A stretch of 64,000 nucleotides of DNA from Clostridium_S neuense (lineage in GTDB: Bacteria > Bacillota > Clostridia > Clostridiales > Clostridiaceae): the NCBI RefSeq assembly GCF_045310695.1, contig NZ_JBJIAA010000022.1:18317-82316 (forward strand). Direction: 5' to 3'. A program made the translations under genes and the position numbers. The notes beneath the pieces are model-generated. The model was not told the DNA's origin, searched no databases, and worked only from the letters and a program-made list of their open reading frames with translations. Positions 27,052-35,784 of the stretch are shown here, piece after piece; the first letter of the stretch is position 1; each line of letters begins with the position of its first letter.

Positions 27052-28236
27052 CTAAGTTAATTTTTTATATAATCTAAAATAAACCCACACAGCATTTAAC
27101 AGCAGTAATGCACTTGTTACAAAGAAAACACAACTAATTCCAAGTCTTGCTGCTACCTGGCCTCCTAAAACTGAACCAGCAAATACACCAAAATAACCTG
27201 CCGATGTTGTAAAACCAAAAATTCTTCCTGTAATAGAAGTTGGCGTAATTTTTTTAACCAATATATTTACAGACGGATTTAATCCACCCAAGGTTAAGCC
27301 TAATAAAAAGCGAAGTATCATAAGCTGCCAAGGATTTTTTACAAAAGCCTGTGGTATATAAATAAGTCCTGCAGCTATAAGTGCAATTAACATAACTTTA
27401 TGTGCTCCTATTTTATCAGAAAGCTTACCTAATCTAGGCGCAGCAATTATATTAGCAAGTCCCGAAGCTGAAAATACCAATCCAGATATAAGCGCAATAT
27501 GGCTAGTATTTTTGCTTAATTGTGTAACATATACAGTTACAATTGGCTCAATTGTATACAATGCCATAGTTATTATTAAAAAGGTTACAGACAATACAAT
27601 AGTTAAGCTCTTCTCCGGAATGCTACTCCAAACCTCTTTCGCCGTAAGTATTTTTCTATCTTCTCGGACAAAAGATTCCTTTACAAATAGAAGTGTCGTG
27701 ATAAAAGCAATTAAAAGTAATCCACCTGTTATAAAAAATACATATTTTACCCCAAATAATTCTTCAATAAGTCCTCCAATACTCGGACCAATAAGCGAAC
27801 CTGCAATATTTGCCGTTGAAAGTGTACCTAATGCATATCCAGCATGTTCCTTATCAGTTTGTGTTGCAATAAGTGTAGTGCAGGCTGTACCGTAGCCAGT
27901 TATAGCTCCCTGAAGTAATCTCAGTCCAATAAGTACATATACATTTGATGCTAGCCCCATGGAAGCTATAACCAATGCCATACCAAGACTCGCCCTTAAA
28001 AGCATTGGCTTTCTCCCAAATTTATCTGCAGCACTTCCCCAAATAGGAGCAAAAATGGCTGAAATAACAAAAGTACTTCCAAAAGCAATTCCTGAAAGTT
28101 GTGAAATTGAAGAAGTATTAGAAATACCAAGGTGTTTTATATAAAGAGGCATTATTGGTGCAATCTGACTCATTCCTATTCCCGTTACGAACATACTAAA
28201 CCAGCAAACTAATAAATTTTTCTTCCACATTTTCAT
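27052..28236 (-). CDS. MFS drug-efflux-type transporter
   Basis: A 394-residue, 12-TM major facilitator. Motif A is GSAADKFGRKPMLL between TM2 and TM3, motif C-like GPSIGGLIEELFG is in TM5, and a second motif A-like stretch GKLSDKIGAHKVML follows TM8. This is the layout of proton-driven multidrug exporters. The start at 28236 lies behind GGGGAGG. The MBL-fold gene follows in the same operon. The divergent TetR gene is a pseudogene, so expression may be constitutive. Confidence 0.9.
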   Translation of the reverse strand: MKMWKKNLLVCWFSMFVTGIGMSQIAPIMPLYIKHLGISNTSSISQLSGIAFGSTFVISAIFAPIWGSAADKFGRKPMLLRASLGMALVIASMGLASNVYVLIGLRLLQGAITGYGTACTTLIATQTDKEHAGYALGTLSTANIAGSLIGPSIGGLIEELFGVKYVFFITGGLLLIAFITTLLFVKESFVREDRKILTAKEVWSSIPEKSLTIVLSVTFLIITMALYTIEPIVTVYVTQLSKNTSHIALISGLVFSASGLANIIAAPRLGKLSDKIGAHKVMLIALIAAGLIYIPQAFVKNPWQLMILRFLLGLTLGGLNPSVNILVKKITPTSITGRIFGFTTSAGYFGVFAGSVLGGQVAARLGISCVFFVTSALLLLNAVWVYFRLYKKLT

Positions 28237-28308
28237 AGATATCCTCCCCTTCATGTCTTTTTCATATCAAAAATATCAACAAGAAACGCAATATCATTTA
28301 CAGTATAA

Positions 28309-28335
28309 TTGTAAACTATATTTTATAGTTTGTAA
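28309..28335. promoter_or_regulatory. TetR-type operator upstream of the MFS pump
   Basis: Inverted repeat TTGTAAACTATA - TTT - TATAGTTTGTAA (10 of 12 positions symmetric) between the pump and the broken TetR gene. Two extra half-sites (ATATAGTTTAG, GATAAACTAT) follow within 50 bases. Confidence 0.65.
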
Positions 28336-28416
28336 ATAATTAATATAGTTTAGTAAAAATATTATATGATGATAAACTATTTTTAAGAAGCGTAATTACA
28401 GGAGAGTGATATACTC

Positions 28417-28770
28417 ATGCAAAAACGAAATTTAACAAAAGAAAAAATTATTCTTGCTGCTTTGTCATTAGCAGATGAAATTGGTCTTAATCAAGTAACT
28501 TTTCCTAAACTTGCAGAGAAGCTTGGTATAAAATATCCTTCTTTATACAATCATTTCAATAATATAGTGGACCTAAAAATAGGAATGACGGTTTATCTTT
28601 TAAATGATCTAAATTCATCATTAATGAAGAGATTAATTGGAAAAAGTGGTGATGAAGCTATTAGATAATTTGCCAACATTTACCTGGAGTTTGCTTTTGA
28701 AAATAGAACTGCATACGGACTTTTTATGGATATTCCAAGTACAAAAAATGAAGAAATAGTCTCCAAATGA
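28417..28770 (+). pseudogene. TetR-family repressor, interrupted by a stop codon
   Basis: An intact N-terminal helix-turn-helix (KEKIILAALSLADEIGLNQVTFPKLAEKLGIKYPSLYNHF) is followed by an in-frame TAA at 28666. The same frame then resumes with FANIYLEFAFENRTAYGLFM, a typical TetR ligand-domain sequence, up to a TGA at 28768; the rest of the ligand domain is missing. It has thus a nonsense mutation plus C-terminal loss. The 83-residue product could bind DNA weakly but lacks a dimerisation domain. Confidence 0.8.
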
Positions 28771-28842
28771 TTTTTAAGGATTTAAAATTTTTCTAGACAT
28801 GCTCTTGAATTCTCTAAAATATACTATTTAACTCTATCATTT

Positions 28843-28887
28843 AAAAAAGAGTTAATGCTCCCTTGTTAGAAACATTAACTCTTTTTT
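28843..28887. terminator. Bidirectional rho-independent terminator
   Basis: A perfect 15-bp stem AAAAAAGAGTTAATG / CATTAACTCTTTTTT, shared by the dehydrogenase gene (minus) and the TetR remnant (plus). Confidence 0.85.
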
Positions 28888-28892
28888 AATTA

Positions 28893-29837
28893 TTATAATA
28901 TATTTAGCTTACTTTTAGGCTCTTCACCATTCTCTACACGTTTTATATTATTCACAAAGAAATCATATCTTTTTTTGTGGAATTTGAGACCGTCAGGCAT
29001 GCCTGCTGTATGTGGAGTAAGTATCACATTGCCAAAATTCCTGAGCTCGCTGTCAATAGGAAGTGGTTCAGATTCAAACACATCCAGGCATGCGCCTAAA
29101 ATATCCTTGTTTTTTAATGCATCTATCAAGTCTCTTTCATTTACAATCCCACCTCGGGCTGTATTGATAAAAAGTGCGGTGCTCTTCATTTTCTTGAATA
29201 CTTCTTTGTTTATCAGCTGTTTGGTCTGTCCATTCAATGATACATGTACACTTACTATATCTGATGTGCTTACAAGAGTATCGAAATCCGTTATTTTCAC
29301 AAAACCATCAGACTGTACAGCCGCATTCCTAGCATAAGCCAGCACATTCATATCAAAAACCCTGCAAAACTCAGCTACTTTTTTACCTACGGCTCCCAAG
29401 CCGATAATCCCAATCGTTTTGCCCTTTAATTCACTTCCTGTATAATCCAATTGATTTTCATCCATCCTATTCTTCATGAAAGCATCAAGAAACGGTATAT
29501 TTTTATAATAAGATAATATCAGTGCCATTACGTGCTCGGCCACTGCCTGTGCATTCACTCCTGCAGCATTGGCCACCCAAATACCCTGCTGTGTGCAAGC
29601 ATCAATATCTACATTATCAAACCCTGCACCCGTCTGTACCAACTTTAATTTTTTTGCTATAGATAGTAGGCTGCTGTCCACTTTAATATGTTCAGGTATG
29701 ATTACCTGACAATCTTTAATATGATTCAGCATTTCTTTACCTGGTGGGATAATTACAACGTCCCATTCTTCTGGAAAGTGCCTTATGATATTTAATTTTG
29801 ATGCCTCTGTAAAATAGCCGACTATAAGAATCTTCAT
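28893..29837 (-). CDS. D-isomer-specific 2-hydroxyacid dehydrogenase
   Basis: A 314-residue NAD-dependent enzyme that interconverts 2-oxo acids and D-2-hydroxy acids. The nucleotide motif is GIIGLGAVGKKVAEF, the catalytic Arg is in NTARGGIVNE, the Glu in LDVFESEPLP, and the His in LTPHTAGM. It is phosphoglycerate-dehydrogenase-like but lacks the ACT regulatory domain. The start at 29837 is behind AAAGGTGG; the longer frame lacks a site. It stands alone. The substrate is not determined. Confidence 0.88.
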   Translation of the reverse strand: MKILIVGYFTEASKLNIIRHFPEEWDVVIIPPGKEMLNHIKDCQVIIPEHIKVDSSLLSIAKKLKLVQTGAGFDNVDIDACTQQGIWVANAAGVNAQAVAEHVMALILSYYKNIPFLDAFMKNRMDENQLDYTGSELKGKTIGIIGLGAVGKKVAEFCRVFDMNVLAYARNAAVQSDGFVKITDFDTLVSTSDIVSVHVSLNGQTKQLINKEVFKKMKSTALFINTARGGIVNERDLIDALKNKDILGACLDVFESEPLPIDSELRNFGNVILTPHTAGMPDGLKFHKKRYDFFVNNIKRVENGEEPKSKLNIL

Positions 29838-30003
29838 TGCTAAACCACCTTTCATGCTATATATTATAATTGGAAATTTTATCTTCATTTTATAATAAAT
29901 ATTGTATAGCAGATTTTTAATTTTATCAAAGCTTTATGGATTAATTGTTCCCTAATTTTTGATTTTAAATATAATAATCTAAGAACTGCCTATATTCTAA
30001 CAA

Positions 30004-30034
30004 AAAGACACTCAACCCCAAGATTGAATGCCCT
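30004..30034 (-). terminator. Terminator of the OYE-like gene, copied from the ywbE terminator
   Basis: Minus strand GGCATTCAA-TCTTGGGG-TTGAGTGTC followed by TTTTTG. It is nearly identical to the ywbE terminator at 31365-31397, because both belong to the 150-bp direct repeat described in the findings. Confidence 0.65.
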
Positions 30035-30055
30035 TTATAATACTTAAGTTCTATT

Positions 30056-30155
30056 TTATTTCTTTAACGCTTCTTACAATTCCACCCTCAAGCATTACTT
30101 TGATGCCACGGTGATGAACCTCTGAGTTTGTAAGGATTCTTTGCACAACCCCTTC
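30056..30155 (-). pseudogene. C-terminal fragment of a duplicated ywbE gene
   Basis: It translates to EGVVQRILTNSEVHHRGIK then VMLEGGIVRSVKEI and a stop, matching the last ~33 residues of the intact YwbE at 31413-31604. The fragment begins exactly where the OYE gene ends; the OYE stop codon lies inside the junction. Confidence 0.85.
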
Positions 30156-31158
30156 AAGAATGCTTTAAGCTTTCAATTGCATTTTTTGCCCACATTGAAT
30201 CTCTAAATACAGCTCTTCCTACACCTATAAGATCAGCTTTGCCAGAAGAAAGTAATTTTTCAGCAGCCTTGGCATCTATTATTCCACCAGTTAATATAAC
30301 AGGTATTGAGACAACTTCCTTAATGGCCTCTGTAATTTCTGAAAAATATCCTTGTTCTTTAGATCCATCTGGAGCAGTATAACCGCATAATCCACCTGAT
30401 ATATCTAATATGTCTATTCCTGCTTTTTGGAATTCTACGGCTGCTATTTTGCTATCTTCTATTTTTGTTCCTCCTTGCATGTAATCACAAGCTCCAAGTC
30501 TAAGAAGAACTGGAAATTCATTACCTACCGCTTCCTTTACAGCTTTTATAACTTCTAGATGAATTTTTATTCTGCCTAATACATCTCCTCCATATTCATC
30601 AGTTCTCTTATTTGTTATTGGTGAATAAAATTGATTTAAAAGATATGAATGCGCAGAATGAATTTCCACACCATCAAAACCTGCATCTTTTACGCGTTTT
30701 GCTGCTGCTTTAAAGCTTTCAATTATTTCTTTTATTTCCTCTTTAGTAAGTTCTTTTGGGACATCAGTCTTCTTTAGTGGATTAATTACAGCTGAAGGGC
30801 CTACATTCTCATATCCCCCTGTAATATCTATGTTAGTTGCACTTCCTGCATGATTAATTTGCATTATTGCTTTTGAATTATTTTTATGAATAACCTCTGC
30901 TAATTTTTTCAAGCCTTCCATATTGCAATCCTCTGCTATAGAAAGCTGCCCTTTACTCGCTCTACCTTGAGGTGTTATATAGCTATGTTCTATAATAATT
31001 AAGGATATATAACCACCTTTAGATTTTTCATTATAATAATCTAGTATTTCCTGACTTACCATTCCATTATCTGATTTTCCAGTTGCCATTGGTGGAAAAA
31101 CCAATCTATTATTTAATGCAAGTTTACAGTTATCTAAAGCTTTAATCAAACATGACAT
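30154..31158 (-). CDS. NADH:flavin oxidoreductase, Old Yellow Enzyme family
   Basis: A 334-residue FMN TIM barrel. Recognisable are the N-terminal RLVFPPMATGKSDNG, IMQINHAGSAT, the substrate/flavin motif DGVEIHSAHSYLLNQFYSP, and the C-terminal phosphate site VILTGGIIDAKAAEKLL / DLIGVGRAVFRD. Such enzymes reduce activated C=C bonds. No C-terminal Fe-S/NAD domain is present, so it is the short class. The start (31158, 31164 or GTG 31167) is uncertain; 31158 has the best spacing from AGAAG. It sits between two copies of a repeat, as if inserted. Confidence 0.88.
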   Translation of the reverse strand: MSCLIKALDNCKLALNNRLVFPPMATGKSDNGMVSQEILDYYNEKSKGGYISLIIIEHSYITPQGRASKGQLSIAEDCNMEGLKKLAEVIHKNNSKAIMQINHAGSATNIDITGGYENVGPSAVINPLKKTDVPKELTKEEIKEIIESFKAAAKRVKDAGFDGVEIHSAHSYLLNQFYSPITNKRTDEYGGDVLGRIKIHLEVIKAVKEAVGNEFPVLLRLGACDYMQGGTKIEDSKIAAVEFQKAGIDILDISGGLCGYTAPDGSKEQGYFSEITEAIKEVVSIPVILTGGIIDAKAAEKLLSSGKADLIGVGRAVFRDSMWAKNAIESLKHS

Positions 31159-31239
31159 TTTCATCACTTCTTCTTTCTTTATTTTTATACTTTCTTCTAT
31201 TATATAACTTATCTTACTTTAAAACTTTTCTTAAGTACC

Positions 31240-31360
31240 TTAACTAAGAACTAATTATCTATATTATATTCGTACTTATAGGCAATTACAATATAACTCT
31301 CATCCCTATACATCTGGTGCCATTAAAATAAAAAAACTATGAAATTACTAATCTAAGTTA
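31240..31360. repeat. Diverged direct repeat A, left copy
   Basis: Closely related to 32020-32142 at an offset of about 780 bases: a shared ATTATATTC-TACTTA block and a shared CTATGAAATTAC-AATCTAA block. It lies between ywbE and the OYE gene and holds no gene itself. Confidence 0.55.
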
Positions 31361-31364
31361 TAAT

Positions 31365-31397
31365 AAAAAGCACCCAACCCCAAGATTGAATGCTCTT
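31365..31397 (-). terminator. ywbE terminator
   Basis: Minus strand GCATTCAA-TCTTGGGG-TTGGGTGC and TTTTTATTA, 16 bases after the ywbE stop. Confidence 0.75.
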
Positions 31398-31412
31398 CAT
31401 AATACTTAAATT

Positions 31413-31604
31413 CTATTTTATTTCTTTAACTCTTCCTACAATTCCACCCTCAAGCATTACTTTTATACCACGGGGATGAACCTCTGAGTTTGTAAGGATT
31501 CTTTGCACAACACCTTCAGTTAACTTTCCAGAACGCTGGTCTTGCTTTTGAACAACAAGGACCTTTGTTCCTACTTTGATATTTTTTCGTATCGTTCCAT
31601 CCAT
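31413..31604 (-). CDS. ywbE: YwbE family protein
   Basis: A 63-residue KOW/SH3-like small basic protein of the YwbE (DUF2196) family, conserved across bacteria and of unknown function: MDGTIRKNIKVGTKV, VVQKQDQRSGKLTEGVV, RILTNSEVHPRGIKVMLE. The length is full. A partial second copy lies at 30056-30155, and a possible third, heavily decayed one sits just before the terminator at 52.8 kb. Confidence 0.88.
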   Translation of the reverse strand: MDGTIRKNIKVGTKVLVVQKQDQRSGKLTEGVVQRILTNSEVHPRGIKVMLEGGIVGRVKEIK

Positions 31605-31650
31605 AGTATTACTCTTCTTTCTTATTTTCTATAAAGTTTTATGACAGTTT

Positions 31651-31770
31651 CAACGTGCATGAAGACGACTATAAGGTGAAAAGGAAACCATCTTTTTCAT
31701 TGTACACTTAATCCTTGTTTTAAACAATTTTAACAAACTCGTTCTTCACAGTAAGCTGACACTGCGTATA
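31651..31770. repeat. Repeat B, copy 1 (contains a methyltransferase-tail remnant)
   Basis: High identity with 37232-37356. On the minus strand one frame reads HVETVIKLYRK and a stop, the C-terminal signature of RlmD/RumA-type 23S rRNA methyltransferases. A second short frame shared with the other copy reads LYAVSAYCEERVC and a stop. Neither is a complete gene. Confidence 0.6.
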
Positions 31771-31841
31771 ATCGTTTAATGTCTGTTTCAGATAATTCAC
31801 TCATTGAAGTATTTAATTGTACTTATCCGATATAAGTAGTC

Positions 31842-31907
31842 TCATGTCAAATACATCAGCAGCATAGTCAATTCTTTAATTGCTTTTTCTGGGTTTGTTT
31901 TATCCAT
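31842..31907 (-). pseudogene. N-terminal remnant of a small DUF6429-like gene
   Basis: A perfect GAGGAGG ribosome site precedes an ATG that opens MDKTNPEKAIKELTMLLM and then stops after 21 codons. The text recalls the start of DUF6429-type small proteins (IKELTLLLLYLT), so it looks like a truncated gene. The rest of 31605-32405 contains repeats A and B and no other gene. Confidence 0.4.
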
Positions 31908-32019
31908 CTTAATTCCTCCTCATAGCTAAATCACAATTGTTACATACTAAATTTTCGTTAAGTTCATCATCTCAAAAGGTTTGCCGCCACTTTTAAGCTT
32001 TTTCTACATGAATTATACC

Positions 32020-32142
32020 TTAATTGAAAGCTGATTAGCTATATTATATTCATACTTAAAAGCAACTGATATATAAATCTATACACTTATATATCAGTTG
32101 CTTTTAAAATTAAAAAAGTCTATGAAATTACCAATCTAAAAC
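32020..32142. repeat. Diverged direct repeat A, right copy, with a long hairpin
   Basis: Pairs with 31240-31360. Inside it, 32056-32107 is a perfect 21-bp inverted repeat (arms starting TTAAAAGCAACTGA) with a 10-base loop, probably a terminator for the hydrolase genes to its right. The left copy lacks this hairpin. Confidence 0.55.
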
Positions 32143-32405
32143 TTAAAAAGAAGGGTAACATCCTCCGTCTGGACTTTGTTCTCCTCTATTATCTAAATAC
32201 ACTACATTGTCATTTACAATTTTGTTTTTTTATGTTTAAAGTATTTTTTTCTTAACTTCTTATCTGCTGCCGTTCTATAAAAAGTTTTTTTCAAATTCAC
32301 CTTTGAGTTTGTCCGACATAGATTTTCTATTTGAATTTTTGTTTTCTACTATATCCTTAATTGATTTAACAACTCTTAAAATGCTTTCCATAAATACCTT
32401 AAAAA

Positions 32406-33584
32406 CTACTGCTCTCTATTTTTAATAGTTTTTATCCATGAAATGATAGTATCAAGAACTAATTTAGGATTTCCAGTATTACAATGGCTTGCTGCATTCT
32501 CTTTCTCAGTGAACATTCTATATGTTAATGATTTTACGTTTTTAAGGCTATCAATAGCATCTTTATATTTTTCTATACGTATTAAATGATCTTTTTCAGC
32601 ACCTAGTAACATAAAATCCTGTGTAATCCTATCCGCAACATCCCTATATTCATATTTATTTGCTGCAAGCATGTAATCATAAGGATTATTTACCCCCATA
32701 TTATAAAAACCATGATGCATTGACCAATCTATTAAAGGTTCCTCCTTCATCTGTTTATACATTATATCATTTACAGCATCTTTATCATTTTCTCTTAGCA
32801 ATTTTATTAAAGTCTCTTTTTCTTTTGTAGAAACAGCATCAAGAAGTAATTCAAGCATATTAACACATACACTCCAGGCTACAACTCTTTTTATTCGATT
32901 TTCAAATGCAGCCGCCCTTGGTGCCAGAATAGCCCCCATGGATATGCCTATTATTGTCACATCTCTTAAATTGTAATGATCTAGTAGAGCCTTTACAGGT
33001 CTTTCCCATTTAATTGAAAATGTAATGCCCTGTTTTCTTAATACATTTCCCTGACCTGGACCTTCAAATAAATATACCTCAAATCCATTTTCCCTAAGAT
33101 ATAATACCGAAGGAAGGAATTCTTCCATATAGGAATCAAATCCCCCATGTATTAAAATTGTATCTACACACTTCCCTTCAGGTACCGCATGTATTACTGG
33201 AAGATACCCTTGATCATATTGAACATGGTCAAATTTTAATATTCCAGATTGAAACAATTCATCATGATATTTATAAAACAACTCTATTGCCTTATCATAT
33301 GTTTTTATTTTATCTGGGTTACCGTCATACATAAAAAATTCTGTCATTCTGAAATATGCAATAGCATCTTTTATTCTGTCTTCCTTTAATGCCTTTTTAG
33401 CAAGAAACATCATTTCTTTTTCCCATGCTTTAATATCAGTTATTTTTTTAGCAAGCTCTAAAATTTCATCAAGATTCCCATTACTTACGTTGTAGGTTCG
33501 GTTTAATTGATAATTAAAATTAGGATTAGCATGTAATTGATATTCACCTAGATTGAAATCAACATTATTTTTCATATTAACCAT
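32406..33584 (-). CDS. Alpha/beta hydrolase, dihydropseudooxynicotine-hydrolase-like
   Basis: About 392 residues. A helical N-terminal cap (residues ~20-120) precedes the hydrolase core: oxyanion HGGFDSYMEEF, GPGQGNVLRK, nucleophile GISMGAILAP, acid in LLGAEKDHLI, His in ASHCNTGNPK. The HCNTGN form is typical of the 2,6-dihydropseudooxynicotine hydrolase/FrsA-like group that cleaves C-C bonds. The start is uncertain among clustered ATGs 33572-33587. It follows the amidohydrolase gene in an operon. C-C hydrolysis of a ring-derived intermediate is inference. Confidence 0.8.
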   Translation of the reverse strand: MVNMKNNVDFNLGEYQLHANPNFNYQLNRTYNVSNGNLDEILELAKKITDIKAWEKEMMFLAKKALKEDRIKDAIAYFRMTEFFMYDGNPDKIKTYDKAIELFYKYHDELFQSGILKFDHVQYDQGYLPVIHAVPEGKCVDTILIHGGFDSYMEEFLPSVLYLRENGFEVYLFEGPGQGNVLRKQGITFSIKWERPVKALLDHYNLRDVTIIGISMGAILAPRAAAFENRIKRVVAWSVCVNMLELLLDAVSTKEKETLIKLLRENDKDAVNDIMYKQMKEEPLIDWSMHHGFYNMGVNNPYDYMLAANKYEYRDVADRITQDFMLLGAEKDHLIRIEKYKDAIDSLKNVKSLTYRMFTEKENAASHCNTGNPKLVLDTIISWIKTIKNREQ

Positions 33585-33621
33585 CATTCCCTTCACCACA
33601 ATATATATGTCCTAATAAATT

Positions 33622-34641
33622 TTATTCATCTTTTAAATGTGAAAATAATTTCAATGCATTATCATGATAGATAGCATGACGCTGCTTATTATCAAGCAAA
33701 TTAGTTTTATCTAAAGCATCCGCTAATATAATACTCCCAAACCTTGGTGTATACGGATAATCGCTCCCATATAATAAATGCTCAACATTAACAATTTGCA
33801 AAAGATCAGCTAATTGTCTAGGAAGACAAACTCCAGCCACATCATAATATAAACTTTTTAAAGCATCATATATATCTATCGTATCTGCCTCTCCTTTTAT
33901 ATTCTCACCAAATAAGTCTGGTGTCATTTGAATTGCAGGAGCAATCCTATCAGCAAGTATTGGCAAAAAAGCGCCAGCATGAGGAATGATAAATTTAATA
34001 TCAGGAAATTTCTTTAATGTCCCTTTTAATATCATATTAATTACAGTACGAGTTGTATCAAAGAAAAATTCCATCATAGGAATAGGCAAACCTTCAACAA
34101 CATTTTCAGGAACCTTACTAGGTTTATTTGGATGAAGAACAACCACGGCTTTATGCCTGTTTAACTCTTCAAATACAGGATTCAAACAAGGATTTCCTAA
34201 ATAGACTCCTTGCGCATTAGTAGGTAAAGCAAAACCATCAACCTGCAAAATATCCTTTGCATATTGAATTTCTTCTACACTATCTTCTACATTAGGCAAT
34301 GGTAAAGAGGCAAAAAGACCAAATCGATCAGGATATTTTTTTACAAGTTCTGCTCCATCTTCATTTACTTTTCTAGCTAAAATTTTAGCAGCATCTCTAT
34401 CCCCAAAATTAATATGAGGAGATGAAATTGATAGCATTGATCTAGATATGCCTAGCTGCTCCATTGTTTTTAAATGTACTTCCGGATCCCACTTAGGAGT
34501 TGGAAATCCATCTGGGGTTCTTTCTCCTCTAGTTAATAATGCAGCCTTATAAGCTTGTGGTAGATAATGTACATGCATATCAATTTTAGGTATACCATTT
34601 CCTTTATAGTTTTTTATTAGACTTTCTAGGTTATTTTCCAT
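33622..34641 (-). CDS. Amidohydrolase 2 family (ACMSD / gamma-resorcylate decarboxylase-like)
   Basis: A 339-residue metal-dependent TIM barrel. The metal motif is DMHVHYLP, then VVLHPNKPS, KFIIPHAGAFLPILADR, and the last Asp in LYGSDYPYTP. This is the Amidohydrolase_2 layout, shared by decarboxylases such as ACMSD and gamma-resorcylate decarboxylase. AAGGAG precedes the ATG. It is first in an operon with the C-C hydrolase-like gene and divergent from a LysR regulator. Together they suggest breakdown of an aromatic or cyclic compound; the substrate is unknown. Confidence 0.85.
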   Translation of the reverse strand: MENNLESLIKNYKGNGIPKIDMHVHYLPQAYKAALLTRGERTPDGFPTPKWDPEVHLKTMEQLGISRSMLSISSPHINFGDRDAAKILARKVNEDGAELVKKYPDRFGLFASLPLPNVEDSVEEIQYAKDILQVDGFALPTNAQGVYLGNPCLNPVFEELNRHKAVVVLHPNKPSKVPENVVEGLPIPMMEFFFDTTRTVINMILKGTLKKFPDIKFIIPHAGAFLPILADRIAPAIQMTPDLFGENIKGEADTIDIYDALKSLYYDVAGVCLPRQLADLLQIVNVEHLLYGSDYPYTPRFGSIILADALDKTNLLDNKQRHAIYHDNALKLFSHLKDE

Positions 34642-34748
34642 AGCTTATCTCCTTTATTTTTAATTTTGACAATTTTGATTTAGTAAAGTAATAGGAATTC
34701 CTTATATCAAAAGTGGCTTTTGCACATCCATAATATTTATTCTATTCT

Positions 34749-34764
34749 TGATTATCAATAATCA
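34749..34764. promoter_or_regulatory. LysR-type inverted repeat
   Basis: A perfect 7-2-7 inverted repeat, TGATTAT-CA-ATAATCA, in the divergent promoter region of the LysR and amidohydrolase genes, about 65 bases before the LysR start. Confidence 0.55.
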
Positions 34765-34829
34765 TTAATGTATACTTTTTCTTATATTAATAGCTTTAAG
34801 ATTATTAATTTAAGGAGTGTGAAAAATAT

Positions 34830-35723
34830 ATGGACTTACTTCAATTAAAATATTTTCAGACAGTTGCTATGCATGAACATATGACCCATGCTGCTGATGA
34901 ACTTCATGTGGCACAACCATCTTTAAGTAAAGCTATTGGGCGTTTAGAGGAAGACTTGGGCATTCCTTTATTTGATCGTATAGGGCGACAGATTAAACTT
35001 AACCAGTTTGGCAAAGTATTTCTTCATAGAGTAGAAAGAGTGTTCCTTGAGCTTGATGATGCAAAAAAAGAACTATGGGATATGCAAGGTAATGAAAACG
35101 AGAAAGTATCTATAGCTGTAAATAATTTATATCCATTCTCAAAACTCCTTGAAGGTTATTTAGAACTTTATCCACATGCAAGTTTTCGTCAAACCATAGG
35201 CACAACAGTTAAAATGCAGCAGCAACTTCAAAATGGTGATGTTGATTTTTGTATCTCTTCACTACCTATTAAGGGTGACTATATAAAATGCATACCACTA
35301 ATAACAGAAGAAATATTTTTAATTGTTCCTTACGGACACAGATTTGCAAATCGTAAGTCTATTAATTTAATTGAGGTAGCCAATGAACCATTTATCAGCT
35401 TACCGAAGGGCTTTAGTATACGTGATTTAACAGAAACACTCTGCCATCAAGCCGGTTTTACTCCAAATATTATTTTTGAAAGTGATATAGCAGCAAACAT
35501 AATAAATATGATTAATTTAAATCTAGGAATATCTCTACTCCCAACATCTCAATGGAGTGGACTCCAAGAAAATAAACCTTTTGCTTTGCATATAATAGAA
35601 CCTATTTGCAAACAAACAACTTCTTTATCTTTTGTTCAAGATCATTATTTATCAAAGGCAGCTAAACAATTCAAAGATTATATAATTGATTATTTTGAAA
35701 AACATAGATATAACAATTGTTAG
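34830..35723 (+). CDS. LysR-family transcriptional regulator
   Basis: A 297-residue regulator. The N-terminal helix-turn-helix is LKYFQTVAMHEHMTHAADELHVAQPSLSKAIGRLEEDLGIPLFDR, and the C-terminal periplasmic-binding-fold effector domain (about 90-290) contains VSIAVNNLYPFSKLLEGYL and EEIFLIVPYGHRFA. AAGGAG precedes the ATG. It is divergent from the amidohydrolase operon and very likely its activator. The inducer may be the pathway substrate. Confidence 0.92.
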   Translation: MDLLQLKYFQTVAMHEHMTHAADELHVAQPSLSKAIGRLEEDLGIPLFDRIGRQIKLNQFGKVFLHRVERVFLELDDAKKELWDMQGNENEKVSIAVNNLYPFSKLLEGYLELYPHASFRQTIGTTVKMQQQLQNGDVDFCISSLPIKGDYIKCIPLITEEIFLIVPYGHRFANRKSINLIEVANEPFISLPKGFSIRDLTETLCHQAGFTPNIIFESDIAANIINMINLNLGISLLPTSQWSGLQENKPFALHIIEPICKQTTSLSFVQDHYLSKAAKQFKDYIIDYFEKHRYNNC

Positions 35724-35784
35724 AGATGTAAATTAGATCTACCGTATCAATCTATATTTAAAAATTTATAGGTAGTACTTGAGC

